This document shows, piece after piece, positions 7,526-19,700 of a DNA stretch of 49,085 bases. Every line of letters begins with the position of its first letter. Position 1 is the first letter of the stretch. Under the pieces are notes generated by a model. That model saw only the letters and a list, made by a program, of their open reading frames with translations. It was not told the origin of the DNA and did no database searches. This DNA is from Caulobacter sp. (lineage in GTDB: Bacteria; Pseudomonadota; Alphaproteobacteria; Caulobacterales; Caulobacteraceae), in the NCBI GenBank assembly GCA_028291055.1, contig JAQGIP010000094.1, forward strand, positions 1 through 49,085, given 5' to 3'. The translations under genes were made by a program, and so were the position numbers.

Positions 7526-8656
7526 GTGCATCAAGCCGTCATCGCCGCCACGGGGCTCTACACCCCGCCCTTCAGCGTCTCCAACGCCGAGCTGGTCGAG
7601 ACCTTCAACACCTATGTGGCGCGCTTCAACGTCACCCACGCCGCCGAGATCGAGGCGGGCGTGGTCGAGGCGCTGGCCCCTTCTTCGCCGGAGTTCGTGG
7701 AGAAGGCGTCGGGCATCAAGAGCCGCTTCGTGATGAACAAATCCGGCATCGTCGATCCGGAGATCATGCGGCCGGAACTTCCCGAACGCTCCAACGAGGA
7801 GATCTCCATCCTGGCGGAGATGGCCGTGGCCGCCGCCAAACAGGCCATCGAGGCCTGGGGCAAGCCGGCCGGCCAGATCGACGCCGTGCTCTGCGCCGCC
7901 TCCAACATGCAGCGCGCCTACCCCGCCATGGCTATCGAGGTGCAGCAGGCGCTGGGCATCGGCGGCTTTGCCTTCGACATGAATGTGGCCTGTTCCTCCG
8001 CTACCTTCGGCATCAAGACGGCGGCTGACTTCATCGCGGCGGGTGGGGCGCGCGCGGTGCTGATGGTCAATCCGGAAATCTGCTCCGGCCACCTGAACTT
8101 CCGCGACCGCGACAGCCACTTCATCTTCGGCGATGTGGCCACCGCCGTGATCATCGAGCGGGCGGAAGACGCGCCCAAGACAGGTCCTGGCGCTGGCTGG
8201 GAGATCCTCGGCACCCGGCTGAAGACCCAGTTCTCCAACAACATCAGGAACAATTTCGGCTTCCTGAACCGCACGGCGCCGCAGGGCGAGGGCGCGCGAG
8301 ACAAGCTGTTCGTGCAGGAAGGCCGCAAGGTGTTCCGCGAGGTCGTGCCCATGGTCAGCGAGATGATCGGCGAGCACGCCGCCGACATCGGCATCGACAC
8401 CACCAGCCTGAAGCGGATGTGGCTGCACCAGGCCAACATCAACATGAACGAGATGATCGGCCGCCGCGTGCTGGGCCGCGACCCGGAGCCGGGCGAGAAC
8501 GTCATCATCCTGGACGAATACGCCAACACCTCCTCGGCCGGCTCGATCATCGCCTTCCACAAGACCAACGACGACTTCGCCCCGGGCGAGACCGGCCTGA
8601 TCTGCAGCTTCGGCGCCGGCTATTCCGCCGGCACGGTGTTCGTCAGGAAGCGGTAG
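7526..8656 (+). CDS. Beta-ketoacyl-ACP synthase III-like condensing enzyme
   Basis: 376 aa with a GTG start at 7526. It has the complete KAS III triad: Cys156 in NVACSSATFG, His301 in LHQANINM and Asn334 in YANTSSAGS. KAS III enzymes condense an acyl-CoA with malonyl-ACP to begin fatty acid synthesis. This one is longer than FabH (about 320 aa), with an extra insertion near residues 30-75, so primer specificity may differ from classical FabH. It stands alone, with 229 bases upstream separating it from the divergent barrel gene, and overlaps the end of the convergent gene by 14 bases. Confidence 0.87.
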   Translation: MHQAVIAATGLYTPPFSVSNAELVETFNTYVARFNVTHAAEIEAGVVEALAPSSPEFVEKASGIKSRFVMNKSGIVDPEIMRPELPERSNEEISILAEMAVAAAKQAIEAWGKPAGQIDAVLCAASNMQRAYPAMAIEVQQALGIGGFAFDMNVACSSATFGIKTAADFIAAGGARAVLMVNPEICSGHLNFRDRDSHFIFGDVATAVIIERAEDAPKTGPGAGWEILGTRLKTQFSNNIRNNFGFLNRTAPQGEGARDKLFVQEGRKVFREVVPMVSEMIGEHAADIGIDTTSLKRMWLHQANINMNEMIGRRVLGRDPEPGENVIILDEYANTSSAGSIIAFHKTNDDFAPGETGLICSFGAGYSAGTVFVRKR

Positions 8657-9263
8657 CCGACGGATGCAGGACGGGGCGGTAGCCCGCGCTCAGCACCGAG
8701 AGCATGGACGGCGGCGTCACCGGCAGGACAGTCTCGTCCGGGTCCAGGCGCGCGCCGTCCCGGTAGCCCTCCTGTGACCATCGTAGCAGGCGCCCCTCCG
8801 CCTTCAGCCAAGCCTCCCCTGTCCGCCCGTCGCGTTCGACCAGGGCGCCGTCAGGCAGATCGCCCAGCCGCGTCGGGGCCGGCGTGCGCGCCGTGCGCTC
8901 CGGATGCAGCACGGCGTCCACGGTCGCCGCGCGCCATTTGTCGGGTTGAGGATGCGTCTCAGCCCAAGCCGCCATGAAGGCGTTGTAGTCGGCCCGCCGG
9001 CAGTAGGCGCAGGGCCGATGGCCCGCCGCGAGCGCGGTAGCTTCATCCAGGAAATAGAGGTTGGTCCAAACGCCCGGCTGCATCTGAGGCCGTTTGCGAC
9101 CGCGCCAGTCCGTTACGCAGCAGATCCAGGCCTTGGTCCGCCAGCCCTGGGTCGCCAGCCGCCTGGGTTCGGCGACCAGGCAGCCGCGGTTACCGGTGAA
9201 GAGGCCGCGTCCGGGTGACGCCTCGATCGCCGACCATGGCGTCACCCGGTTCTGTAGCGGCAA
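8643..9263 (-). CDS. Conserved protein of unknown function with a CxxC motif
   Basis: 206 aa from a TTG at 9263; a GTG at 9245 is an equally possible start and neither has a strong ribosome-binding site. Visible features are FTGNRGCLV near the N-terminus, KAWICC, WRGRKR and CAYCRR. The several cysteines suggest a metal site. No signal peptide or membrane span. The start lies five bases past the stop of the M48 protease gene, so the two form an operon. It overlaps the convergent KAS III gene by 14 bases. I recognise a conserved pattern but no named family. Confidence 0.65.
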   Translation of the reverse strand: MPLQNRVTPWSAIEASPGRGLFTGNRGCLVAEPRRLATQGWRTKAWICCVTDWRGRKRPQMQPGVWTNLYFLDEATALAAGHRPCAYCRRADYNAFMAAWAETHPQPDKWRAATVDAVLHPERTARTPAPTRLGDLPDGALVERDGRTGEAWLKAEGRLLRWSQEGYRDGARLDPDETVLPVTPPSMLSVLSAGYRPVLHPSATAS

Positions 9264-9267
9264 GGGA

Positions 9268-10608
9268 CTACTTCTTCTTCGGCTTCGGCTGCTCGAAGGT
9301 GATGTTGCCCACCTCCACGTTGGAAGGCACCGTCTCCATCTGCGACCCCTTCGGCGCGGCCATCCCGACCACCCCGATGTCGTCCGCCGCCGCGGGCTTG
9401 GGCGCGGTCGCCAACGCGCCCGTAGCAGGCGCAGCAGCGGCCTCCGGCGGCATGTGGGCCGCCTTCCACTCCATCGCCTTGCGCACCCGGTTCTCGACGC
9501 TCGGGTGGTCGTAGAAGAGGATTTCTTCCAGGGCCGAGGGCGAGGAGGCGCGGTACTCGATGGTCTTCACCAGCGCCTTGGACAGGCCGTCAGGCTCATT
9601 GAAATTGACCACCGAGAAGTGGTCGGCGTCGGATTCCATGGTCCGCGTGATGGTCATGCTGAGCGGCGTGCCCAGCAGGCCCAACACCGCCAGGATGATG
9701 CCCAGCACCGGCAGGCCCGCCGGATCGGCGATGCCAGTGATGCCCTTGGCGCCCGTCAGCCTCAACACCGGCATGAACAGGCGGTCGGCGAGGAAGAAGG
9801 CCAGCATGGCCAGGACCGCCTGCGCCAGCGAACCCCACAGGCCGTGCTGATGCACATAGTGGCCCATCTCATGGCCGACCACGCCGCGCACCTCGGCGAT
9901 GTCCGCGTCTTTCTTGAACATCACGTCGCTCATGGCGACCCGTGCGGAACCGGCCAGGCCGGCGACGTTGGCGGTGTAACGATTGGACTGCTTGGAGCCG
10001 TCGTAGATGTAGATCTTGTCGGACGGCACGCCCACCTGCTTGGCCATGGCCACCACGGTGTCGCGCACCGCGCCGGGCGGGGCCGGAGTGTATTTGTTGA
10101 AGATCGGCTGGATCAACGGCACCAGCACCACCTGGGCCACGACCAGCAGGGCGCCGACGCCGGCGCCGCACCACAGCCACCAGGTCTTGGGCGCTCGGCG
10201 GATGACCAGGTAGAGCAGGCTGAGGATGATCAGGCTGAAGAGGAAGCCGATACCGGCTCCTTTGAAATGGTCGGCAAGCCAGCCGCCGAACGGCTGGCTG
10301 GTCAGGCCGTAGCTCTTCTCCCGCCACCAGCCGGCATAGGCGGACCACGGCAGGTCGGCGATCATGCCGATGATCCCATCCACGGCCACCACCGCCAGCA
10401 CGGCCAGCCAGGCGGCCTTGATGCCCGCGCGCGTGCGTTGAAGCACGCCGCTACGCAGCACGAGCCACGAGATCAGGATCGAGATCACCGTGCTCCAGAG
10501 CATGACCCACTCACCGCCGTGGGTGTAGGCCGTCGCCTTGGCGTGCGCCTCCGGCGACAGGGTCGCCATATATTGCGCGGTCGCAGCCGCTACATCGAAC
10601 TTGGACAT
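9268..10608 (-). CDS. M48 family metalloprotease (Ste24/CAAX protease type)
   Basis: 446 aa from the ATG at 10608, preceded by GGGGGAAACTCCCAC. Several membrane spans (residues about 35-55, 80-100, 125-150, 165-190) precede the zinc motif H246-E-x-x-H250 (GHEMGHYVHQHG). Further spans follow, then the third-ligand region ESDADHFSVV. This order is that of Ste24-type integral membrane zinc proteases. In bacteria they are thought to take part in membrane protein quality control, since most bacteria lack prenylated CAAX substrates. The C-terminus is a soluble Ala/Pro-rich tail. Confidence 0.92.
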   Translation of the reverse strand: MSKFDVAAATAQYMATLSPEAHAKATAYTHGGEWVMLWSTVISILISWLVLRSGVLQRTRAGIKAAWLAVLAVVAVDGIIGMIADLPWSAYAGWWREKSYGLTSQPFGGWLADHFKGAGIGFLFSLIILSLLYLVIRRAPKTWWLWCGAGVGALLVVAQVVLVPLIQPIFNKYTPAPPGAVRDTVVAMAKQVGVPSDKIYIYDGSKQSNRYTANVAGLAGSARVAMSDVMFKKDADIAEVRGVVGHEMGHYVHQHGLWGSLAQAVLAMLAFFLADRLFMPVLRLTGAKGITGIADPAGLPVLGIILAVLGLLGTPLSMTITRTMESDADHFSVVNFNEPDGLSKALVKTIEYRASSPSALEEILFYDHPSVENRVRKAMEWKAAHMPPEAAAAPATGALATAPKPAAADDIGVVGMAAPKGSQMETVPSNVEVGNITFEQPKPKKK

Positions 10609-10699
10609 GTGGGAGTTTCCCCCTTCCCTGTGAGGGGGGAGGATCACCCCGTTCTGGCCCCGCTGTCAGGTGAATAATTGGTCAGGGCCCGGCGCAAAC

Positions 10700-10728
10700 G
10701 GAAAGGGCCGCCCCCTTGCGAGAGCGGC
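10700..10728 (-). terminator. Second hairpin terminator copy behind the autotransporter
   Basis: A near-exact copy of the hairpin at 10742-10770, 42 bases further downstream (one base differs in the 29-base unit). It has a GC-rich stem around a TTGCG loop and then TTTCC on the minus strand. It gives the autotransporter gene a tandem pair of terminators. Confidence 0.65.
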
Positions 10729-10736
10729 AGTCATTC

Positions 10737-10773
10737 AAAAAGGAAAGGGCCGCCCTCTTGCGAGAGCGGCCCC
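10737..10773 (-). terminator. Intrinsic terminator of the autotransporter gene
   Basis: Read on the minus strand, the stem GGGGCCGCTCTCGCAAGAGG-GCGGCCC is followed by TTTCCTTTTT. It begins 25 bases after the autotransporter stop codon. The stem plus T-tract is a classical rho-independent terminator. Confidence 0.85.
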
Positions 10774-10797
10774 GGCCGTATGGTTGGATTGCCTGGA

Positions 10798-13700
10798 CTA
10801 GAAGCGGTAGCGGCCGCCCAGGGAGATGCTCGGCGAGGAGTATTCGTCGTTGAACATCCAGGCGCCGTTGGCGAAGCCGGACCAGCCGCCCTTGCCTTGG
10901 AAGGTCAGGCCCGCGCCCACCTCGCCGAAGCCGCCGTCGAAGTGGTCGGTCAGGGTCAGGTTGGCGCCCTGGCCGGAGAACAGCACGGTGTTGTCGCCGC
11001 GCAGCTCATCCACCGCCTTGGCCGAGAAGGTGTAGCCCATGCGCCAGTTGTCGCCGCCGCTGAACTGGCCGGAGATGCGCACGCCCATGCCCGCCCGGAT
11101 CGAGGTGGCGTCGTCGAAGTGGAGCGTTTCGCCGCCGGCGGCCAGGTCGTCGATGCTGGAGCGCACATAGGTCAGCGACAGGGTGGGTTCGATCACCGAC
11201 CCGCCCACGAAGGGCTTGCGGATGCCGACCTGGACCAGGCCGCCGTTGGAGGTGACGTCCGGCTTGCCGGCCAGGCCCGCCAGGTTGGGAGCCGTGACCT
11301 TGCCCTTCAGGAAGTCGCCCGAGTAGGCGGCGTCGACGAAGATGTCGCCGTTGACGTAGCTGGCGTGTGCGCTGAGCGCGACGCCCTCCAACTTGGCCCG
11401 CGTCGAGGATGAGTCGAACTTGGTGTTGGAGGTCACATAGGAGGCCGACAGGCCGAACTGCCAGCTGCCCGAGGCTTCCTGGTCACCGCGCCAGCCGCCG
11501 TCGGCCCCGAAGGTCACCGCGCCGATGTCCTGACGGTAGGAGGTGTCGTAGTCGTAGGACTGGTTGAAGTCGATGTAGTGCTGGTTGTGGTCGCGCTGGG
11601 CGAAGGCGCCCGTCGCATTGACCCACACGGCCGGACCTTGGCCGCCGGTTTCACCGCCGAAGAAGACGTCGCGGCGGCCCGAGAAGCTCTCGCCGGTCGG
11701 CGCCGTGGCGTACCACAGGCCTTGGGCGGAGGAGCCGAGGGTGGTCAGCTGCTGGGCTTCACGCTTGGGCGCGGAGATGATCACCGCGGCCCCGGCATTG
11801 TTGACGGCCAGGTCGTAGAAGAACATGCCCGGCTTATCGAGCGCGCCTCCGAACAGGCTGGCGTTGTAGAAGCCCGAGGCCGGATCGAAGGTGAAGTCGC
11901 CGTCGTGGGTCGTGCCGTTGACCACCACGATGCCCGTCGGGTTGTAGGCCCCGAAGGCGCCGCCGGTGTCGTGCACCAGCAGTTTCGTGGTTCCGGCGCT
12001 GGAGGCCACCGTCAGGGTGTCGGACAGAGCGCCCGGGCCACCCAGGTTGGTGTCGATATCCAGGCGCGAGGCGCCCGAGCCGGTGAAGGCCGCGCCGGTG
12101 GCGACGATGGAGTCGCCGACCACGCCGTTATGCATCTGCAGCGTGCCGGAGTTGGCGAACTGGCTGACCCCCACCAGGCGGAAGCTGGAGGCCGCCACCG
12201 GGTTGAAGCCGACGCGGATCGTGCCCGAGTTGGACACGTGGTTCACGCCGCCCAGGAAGTCGAAGGTGGTCAGCGCGCCGGCGGTGTCGATCTGGCCTGC
12301 GTTGACGAAGTTGTCGTCGCCCACGTTGAACAGCGAGGTGCCGCCGGTGATGAAGACGGTGCCCGGGGCGTTGTTCAGCGCGCCCGAATTGGCCCCGGTC
12401 AGGTGGGAGAAGTCCACCTGGCCCGTGATCGTGCCGCTGTTGTTGACCGTCACCGAACCGCCGTGAGCCTCGACGGCCACGTTGAAGGCCGATCCGGCCG
12501 CCGCCGCGATGGTGGCCCCCGACGAAACGTTGAGGGTGGTGCTCGAGCCGGACGCCGAGTTGATGTTGATGACGCCGGTGTTGGCCGCCGACACCAGGCC
12601 GGTGAGGTGCGAACCCGAGGCGATGGTGATCACGCCGCCCGCCGCCGAGGTGGCGTCGATGGCCGCCGCGCCGGTGGAGGTGACGTTGCCGTTGACGGTC
12701 AGGGCCAGGCCGCCCGTGCCCGAGGTGATGGCGATGCCCGCGCCCGTGCCGCCGCTGACGGCGCCGTTGGTGACCAGGCTGGTCGAGCCCGCGCCGGTGG
12801 AGGTGGCGATGATGCCGTTGGTGGTGCCGGTGACCGGGCCGGTCAGGGTGGCGCTGACCGCCCCGCCCGCGCCCTGGGCGACGACGCCCGCGCCGTTGAA
12901 GCCGGTGATCGGCGTGCCGCCGGTGGAGGTGAGCGTCACCGCCCCTGCCCCGGTCGATTCGATGAACACACCCGTGTCGCCCTCAACCGCGCCGCCGGAA
13001 GCGGTGTAGCTGACCGGACCGGCGCCCTGGATGAACGCCCCGTAGGCGCCCGGGTCGATGACGCCGGTGGAGGTGACCACCACCGCGCCCGTGCCCAGGT
13101 TGACGGCATAGATGCCGGCGTTCTCCGGGCCGCTGCCGGCCGTGACGTAGATATGGCCGGTGGAATGGACCGTCAGCGCGCCCGTCCCGCCGTCGATAAG
13201 GGCGTGGATGCCTTCGCCAACGGTGTTGCCCGCACCTGTCAGGCCGATGTCGCCGGCCTGGTTGATGGTGATGGCGCCGCTGGTGGAGTGGGCGCTGATG
13301 CCGATGGCCGCGCCGGGCGAGATGGTTCCGCCGGCCGCCGTGGTGATGGCGATGTTGCCCGACACCGTGGAGGCGGAGATGCCGACGCCGGTGGTGTTGA
13401 TGGCGCTGGAAATGCCGCCCGAGGTGGCGCCGATGTCCACCGAGCCCGAGCCGCTGTTGACGGCCAGGATCCCAGTGCCGGTGGCGTAGATGGCACCGGT
13501 GTTGGAGGCGATGGTGATCGAGCCCGCGTTGCCGGCCGCGACGCTGGCGGCGATGCCGGTCACGGTTTGGTTGACGCCCGCGCCGCCGATCTGGGCCGCG
13601 TTGGTCACGGAGACGTTGGAGGTTCCCGTGGCGCTGGTAGCCGCGGCAGTGATGCCGATGCCGCCCGCCGCGTTCAGCGAGCCGGTGGCCCCCTTGTTGA

Positions 13701-16700
13701 CGGCGACGCCGCCGAGGCCCGAGGAGACCGCCTGGATGGCGGAGACGCCCGGATAGCCGGCGCTGACCGCGTCGTTGGCGTTGACCGTGACGGTGTCACG
13801 CGCCGCCGTGCCGGCCGAGGCCGCGTCGATGCCGATGTAGGTGCCGTTGACCGCCGCGTTGGTGGTCACGGTCACGGCGCTGTCGCCGGCGCCGTGGGCG
13901 AAGATGGCGTCCCAATACTGGCCGTTGCCGGCGTTGGCCGTCAGCACGCCGTTGGAAGTGACGGTGACGTCGCCGCCGTCAGCCTCGGCGTCGATGGCCG
14001 AGGCGCCGTTGGCCGTGACTGAACCGCCGGTGGTCACCGTGACGGTGTTGGCGGCCAGCAGGCCACCGTTGAGGGCGACGATACCGAACCCGTTCGTGCC
14101 GACGATCGTGCCGGTGGTGTTGACCACCACGGCCCCGTTAGCCCCGGGCTGGATGCTTTGGGCGACAATGCCGTTGGTGCCGCCTGTGACGTTCGACGCA
14201 TAGACATTGATGTCGTTGCGGCCGGTGGCGGTGATGGCGGTGATGCCGCCGGTAACGTCGCCAAGGCTCTGGCCGGACGAGCCCAGGTTGATCGCGCCGC
14301 TGCCGGTGGCCGTCGCGCGGATGCCGTTGAAGGCCCCGCCGTTGACTGCGCCGGCATTGACGGTGATGCCGCCCGCGCCGCTGTTTTGCGTGTAGATGCC
14401 GCCCGCCGAACTGGTGACCGGGCCGGTCGCGTTGACCGTGACCAGGCCGCCGAGGCCATCAGCCTCGATGGCGCGTCCGCCAGTGGTGGTGACCGCGCCG
14501 GCGTTGACGGTGACCGTCCCCGCGCCGGTGGACTGAGCCACGATGCCGCCCCCCACGCCGCCCGAGACGGCGCCGGAGGCCGTGACGTTGACGTTGCCGC
14601 CGTTGGAAACCGCCGCGATGCCGTAGCCGTTGGCCGCCGAGACGCCGGTGACCGGTTGGGCGCCGACAACCGCCGCCGCCGTGCCGCCCGTGGTGGTGAC
14701 GCCCTGGGTGGCGACCGTGATGTTGCCCGTGCCGCTGCTGGCGAAGACGCCCGCACCGCCTGTGCTGGTGACCGCCGCCGCCGCATTGACGTTGACGGCG
14801 CCGGCGGCGCCCTCCGCGTCGATGGCCGCGCCGCCGGTCGAGGTGACCGCGCCGCCCGCGTTGACCGTGGTGGTGTTGGCGCTCAGCACGCCGTTGTTGC
14901 GGGCGATGATGCCGAGCCCGCCGGCGTTGACCGCGCCGCTGACGTCGACGAGCACCACGCCGTTGGCGCCGGGGTTCAGGCTCTGCACCGCGATGCCGTT
15001 GGTGCCGCCCGTGATCGTGGTCGCGTAGACGTTGATGTCGCCGCGGCCGGTCGCGGTGATCGCCGTGATCGCGCTGGAGACGTCGCCCAGCCGTTGGCCG
15101 GAGGCGCCGAGGTTGATGGCGCCGCCCGCGGTGGCGGTGGCGCGGATGCCGTTGAAGGCGCCGCCGTTCACGCTGCCCGCCTTGATGGCGATGCCGCCCG
15201 TGCCGGTGGCCTGGGCATAGATGCCGCCCCCCGCGCCGGAAACCGGGCCCGTCGCGTTGACGGTGACCAGGCCGTTCTGGCCGTCGGCCTCAATGGCCTT
15301 GCCCCCGGCGGCGGTGACCGCGCCGGTGGTGACGGTGACCGTCCCCGTACCCGTGGTCTGGGCCAGGACGCCGCCCGCCGCGCCGCCCGCGGTCAGGCCG
15401 ATGGAGTTTACGTTGACGTTGCCGCCGCTCGAGATCGCGGCGACGCCGTAGCCGTTGGCCGCCGTGACGCCGAACACCGGGTTGCCCCCGGTCGCCGGAG
15501 CCGCCGCGCCGCCCGTGGTGGTGACGCCGTGGGTGGTGACGTTGATCGCGCCGTTGCCGAGCGCGGTGGCGAAGACCCCCGCGCCGCCCGTGGCGTTGAC
15601 CGCGCCCACCGTGTTGACGGTGACCAGGGCGTTCTGGCCGCTGACGGAAACGCCGACGCCCGCGCTGCTGGTGACCGTGCTGTTGGTGGTCACGGTGATG
15701 GTGTCGCGCGCCAGGGTCCCGTGGGTCGCGGCCTCGATGCCCGAACCGCCGGTGACGGCGCCGTTGACGGTCAGCGAAACCTGGGAATCGCCGCTGCCGT
15801 CGACCAAGATGCCCTTGCTGTAGTTGTCGCCGTTGGCCCCGCCGGCCACCGCCGCCGTGGTGACGGTGATGTCGCCGTTCATCGTCTCGACATCCACGCC
15901 GATGCCGTTGGCGCTGACCGCGCCGGTGAGGTTCACCGTGGCGGCGCTGTTGCCAATCGTGCCGAAGTTATAGGCCTGAACGCCGGTGCGGCCGGTGTTG
16001 ACGCTGGTCACCGGACCGTTGGCGTCGACCAGCACCTGGGCGTTGATCGCGCCCGCCTGGCCGCCCGAGGTGAGGATGCCGTTGGTGGCCCCCGTCACCG
16101 TGCCGGCATAGACGTTGAGCGATCCGTCGCTGATGGCGCGGATGCCGGCGTCGCCGCCGCTGACCGTGCCGACGCGCTGACCGGCGCTGCCGACGTTGAG
16201 CGTGCCCGAGCCATAGACCCGGCCGCGGATGCCCGAACCGGTGGCGCTGGTCGCGCCGCTGGCCGCGTTGATCTGGATGTCGCCGCCGGTGTTGGAGGCA
16301 TAGATGGCGTCGCCGGCCCCGGTGATCAGGGCGCCCGCGTTGATGGTCACCAGACCGCCGGCGCCGTCGGCTTCGATCGCCCGGCCGCCGGTCGAGGTGA
16401 CCAGGCCGGTGGTGACGGTGACCGTTCCCGTGCCGCCGCTCTGGGCGAGCACGCCGCCGCCCACGCCGCCGCTGACCGCGCCGTTGGTGATGACGGTGAC
16501 CGGGCCGGCGGTGGAGACTGCCGCCACGCCGATGCCGTTGAGCGCCGTGGCGCCGGTGACCTGCCCGTTGCCGTTGAGGGTCGGCGCGACGCCGCCCGTG
16601 GCGCTCACGGCATTGGTGGTGACGTTGACCGCCCCGTTGCCTGTGGCGAACACGCCGTCGCCTTGCGCCGCGGTGACCGCGCCGACGGCGTTGACGGTGA

Positions 16701-19700
16701 CCACGCCGTTGCGGCCCGTCGCCGAGATGCCCGCGCCATGCACGCTGCTGACGGTGCTGTTGGCGTTGACGGTGACCACGTCGCGGGCGAGCGTGCCCGT
16801 GGTGCCGACGTCGATGCCCTGATAGGTGCCGTTGACGGCCGCGTTGGCGTTGATGACGACGGCGCTGTCGCCCGCGCCGCGCGCATAGATGCCGCTCCAG
16901 AAGGTGCCGTTGCCGCCCAGCGAGGTGATGACGCCCGAGCTGGTCACGGTGACGTCGCCGCCGGTGGATTCCGCGTCGATGCCCGCGCCGCCGGCCGTGT
17001 TGATCGCGCCGGTGGTGATGACGGTGGTGGTGTTGGCGGCCAGCACACCGGTGTTCAGCGCCAGCACGCCGTAGCCCGAGTTGCCGGTCAAAGTGCCGTT
17101 GGCGTTGACCAGGACGACGCCGTTCGCGCCAGGCTGGTTGCTGAGCGCCGAGATCGCGTTGGTCGCCCCGGTGACGTTGGTCGCATAGACGGTGACGTTG
17201 CCGCCGCCCTGCCCGACCACGCCCGAGGCGCCGCCGGTGACGTTGGCCAGGCGTTGGCCCGACGAGCCCAGGTTGATCGCACCCGCGCCCGTGGTGTTGG
17301 CGCGCACGCCGGTGGAGGTCAGGCCCACCACCGCCGCCGTGGTGTTGATGGTGATGCCGCCCGTGCCGCTGTTCAGCGTGTAGATGCCGCCCGTGGCGCC
17401 GGTGACGGCGCCGTTGGAATTGACGGTGATCTGGCCGCCGGCGGAATCGGCTTCGATGCCGCGCCCGCCGCTGGTGGTGATCAGCCCGCTGGTGACGTCG
17501 ACCGTCCCCGTGCCGGTGGAAATGGCCGCGATGCCGCCCGCCGCGCCGCCGGCCACGTTGCCGTTGGCCGCCACGGTGACCGGGCCGCCCGTCGAAATCG
17601 CCGCAATGCCATAGCCGTTGGCCGCCGTCAGGTTGATGGAGCCGCCGCGCGCGTCCTGCGCCGCTACCGTACCGCCCGAGGCGGACACGCCGCTGGCGGT
17701 GACCGTGACCGCGCCATTGCCGCTGGAGAAGATGCCCGCGCCGCCGACCGCCGTGACCTGGCCGAGCGTGGTGGTGGAAACCAGCGCGTTGTGGCCCGTG
17801 ACGCTGACCGCCGCGCCGTTCTGGCTGGTGACCGCGCTGTTGGCCGCGAGGGTAACGGTATCGCGCAACAGCGTGCCGTCGCCGATGACGGTGATGCCGG
17901 AGCCGCCCAGAACGGCGCCGTTGGTGGTGACCGATATCTGGCTGTCGCCGCCGCCTTCGACCAGGACGCCCTTGCTCCAGGCGTCGCCGTTGTTGCCGCC
18001 GGTGACGGCCGCGGTGACCACGGTCACGTCGCCGTTCATGGTCTCGGCGTCGACGCCGATGCCGTGGGCGGTGACAGCGCCGGTGAGCTGGACGGTGACG
18101 GCGCTGTTGCCGATCTGGCCGAAGTTATAGGCCTGCACGCCCGTGCGGCCGTCGTAGACGCTGGTCACGGCGCCGGTCGCGTCGACCACCACCTGGGCGT
18201 TGACCGCGCTGGCCTGGCCGCCCGAGACGAGCAGGCCGTTGGTCACGCCGCTGACGCCGCTGGCGTAGACGTTGATGGAGCCGTTGCCGACCGCTCGGAT
18301 ACCGAGATCGCCGCCGCTGACATTGCCGACGCGATCGATGGCGCTGCCCACGTTCAGCGTGCCGCCGCCGTAGTCACGCACCCGGATGCCCGAGCCGGTG
18401 GTGCTGGTCGCGCCCGCCGCGTCGCTGACGGTGATGCCACCTGTGCCGGTGTTGACCGCATAGATGGCGTCGTAGGCGCCGTGGACCAGGCCGCCGGCGC
18501 TGATGCTGACGAGACCGCCCGTGCCGTCGGCTTCGATGCCGCGTCCGCCGGTGGTGGTGACCGCGCCGCCGGTGACGACGGTGACGGTGTTCCCCGCGCC
18601 GCCGCCCTGGGCCAGGATGGCGCCCGCGTTGCCGCCCTGGATGGCGCCGGCCGTGTTGACGACCACCGTGCCGCCGGTGGAGACCGCATCGACCGCGAAG
18701 CCGCTGCCATAGTAGCTGCTCTGGGCCGTGCCGTTGGCCGCCTGGCTGACGCTGCCGCCGCCCGAGGTGGTGACCGCGTTGGTGAAGACGCTGATCGCGC
18801 CGCCGCCGCTGGCATAGACGCCGTCGCCGGCCGTGCTGGTCACGTCGCCAAGGCGCGCGCCCGACGTCCCGACGGTAATGGAGCCCGTGCCGGTGGTGAG
18901 CGCGTTGACGCCTCGACCGCCACCGATCAGGCCCGTGGCCGCGATGACCGTCGAGCCCGCGCCGCTGTCGCGCGTATAGATGCCGTCGATGGCGCCGTTG
19001 ATCGTGCCGGCCACATTGACGTTGACCGCACCGCCGGCGGATTCCGCGTCGACGGCCCGGTTGCTCGTGGCGGTGATGCTGGAGCCCGCATCGGTGGCCG
19101 TGATGGTGGCCGAGCCGGTTCCGTTGGTGCGGGCGCTGAGGCCGTAGCTGCCGCTCGCCGTGTTGGCGCCCTCCAGCGTCACCGAGACGTTGCCTGTGCC
19201 GCCATAGACGGCCGCATCAGCCGCGCCGCCGGCGCCGCCGCTGACAGCCCCGGTATCGATCGACACCGAGCCAGTTCCACCATTGGTGTAGGCGGTGATG
19301 CCGCCCGTACCGCCGTTGATCTGAGCCATCGAGGTGACGGCGACCGCGCCGCCTTGCGACGAGGCGTCCACGCCATGGAAGGACGGCGCGGTGTTGGCGC
19401 CGATGGTGTCGCCGACGATGACGTTGACCGCGCCCGTACCGCTGGTCGCGGCGAGGATGCCGTGCGTGCCGCCATCGATCGTGCCGCCCGCGGCGGTCGT
19501 GACGTTGATCGTGCCGGTCCCGTTGGTCGTCGCGTAGATGCCCGCGTCGGAGACGCCGGAGATGGCGGTGGTGACGCCGCCGGACTGGCCAACAGCGACG
19601 TTGCCGCCCTGGCTGCCGGCCGTGATGCCGTAGTGGCCGCCGCTCATGGTCCCGCCCTGGGACTCGACGGTTACGTTGCCTGTCCCGCCGCTGTTGGCGC

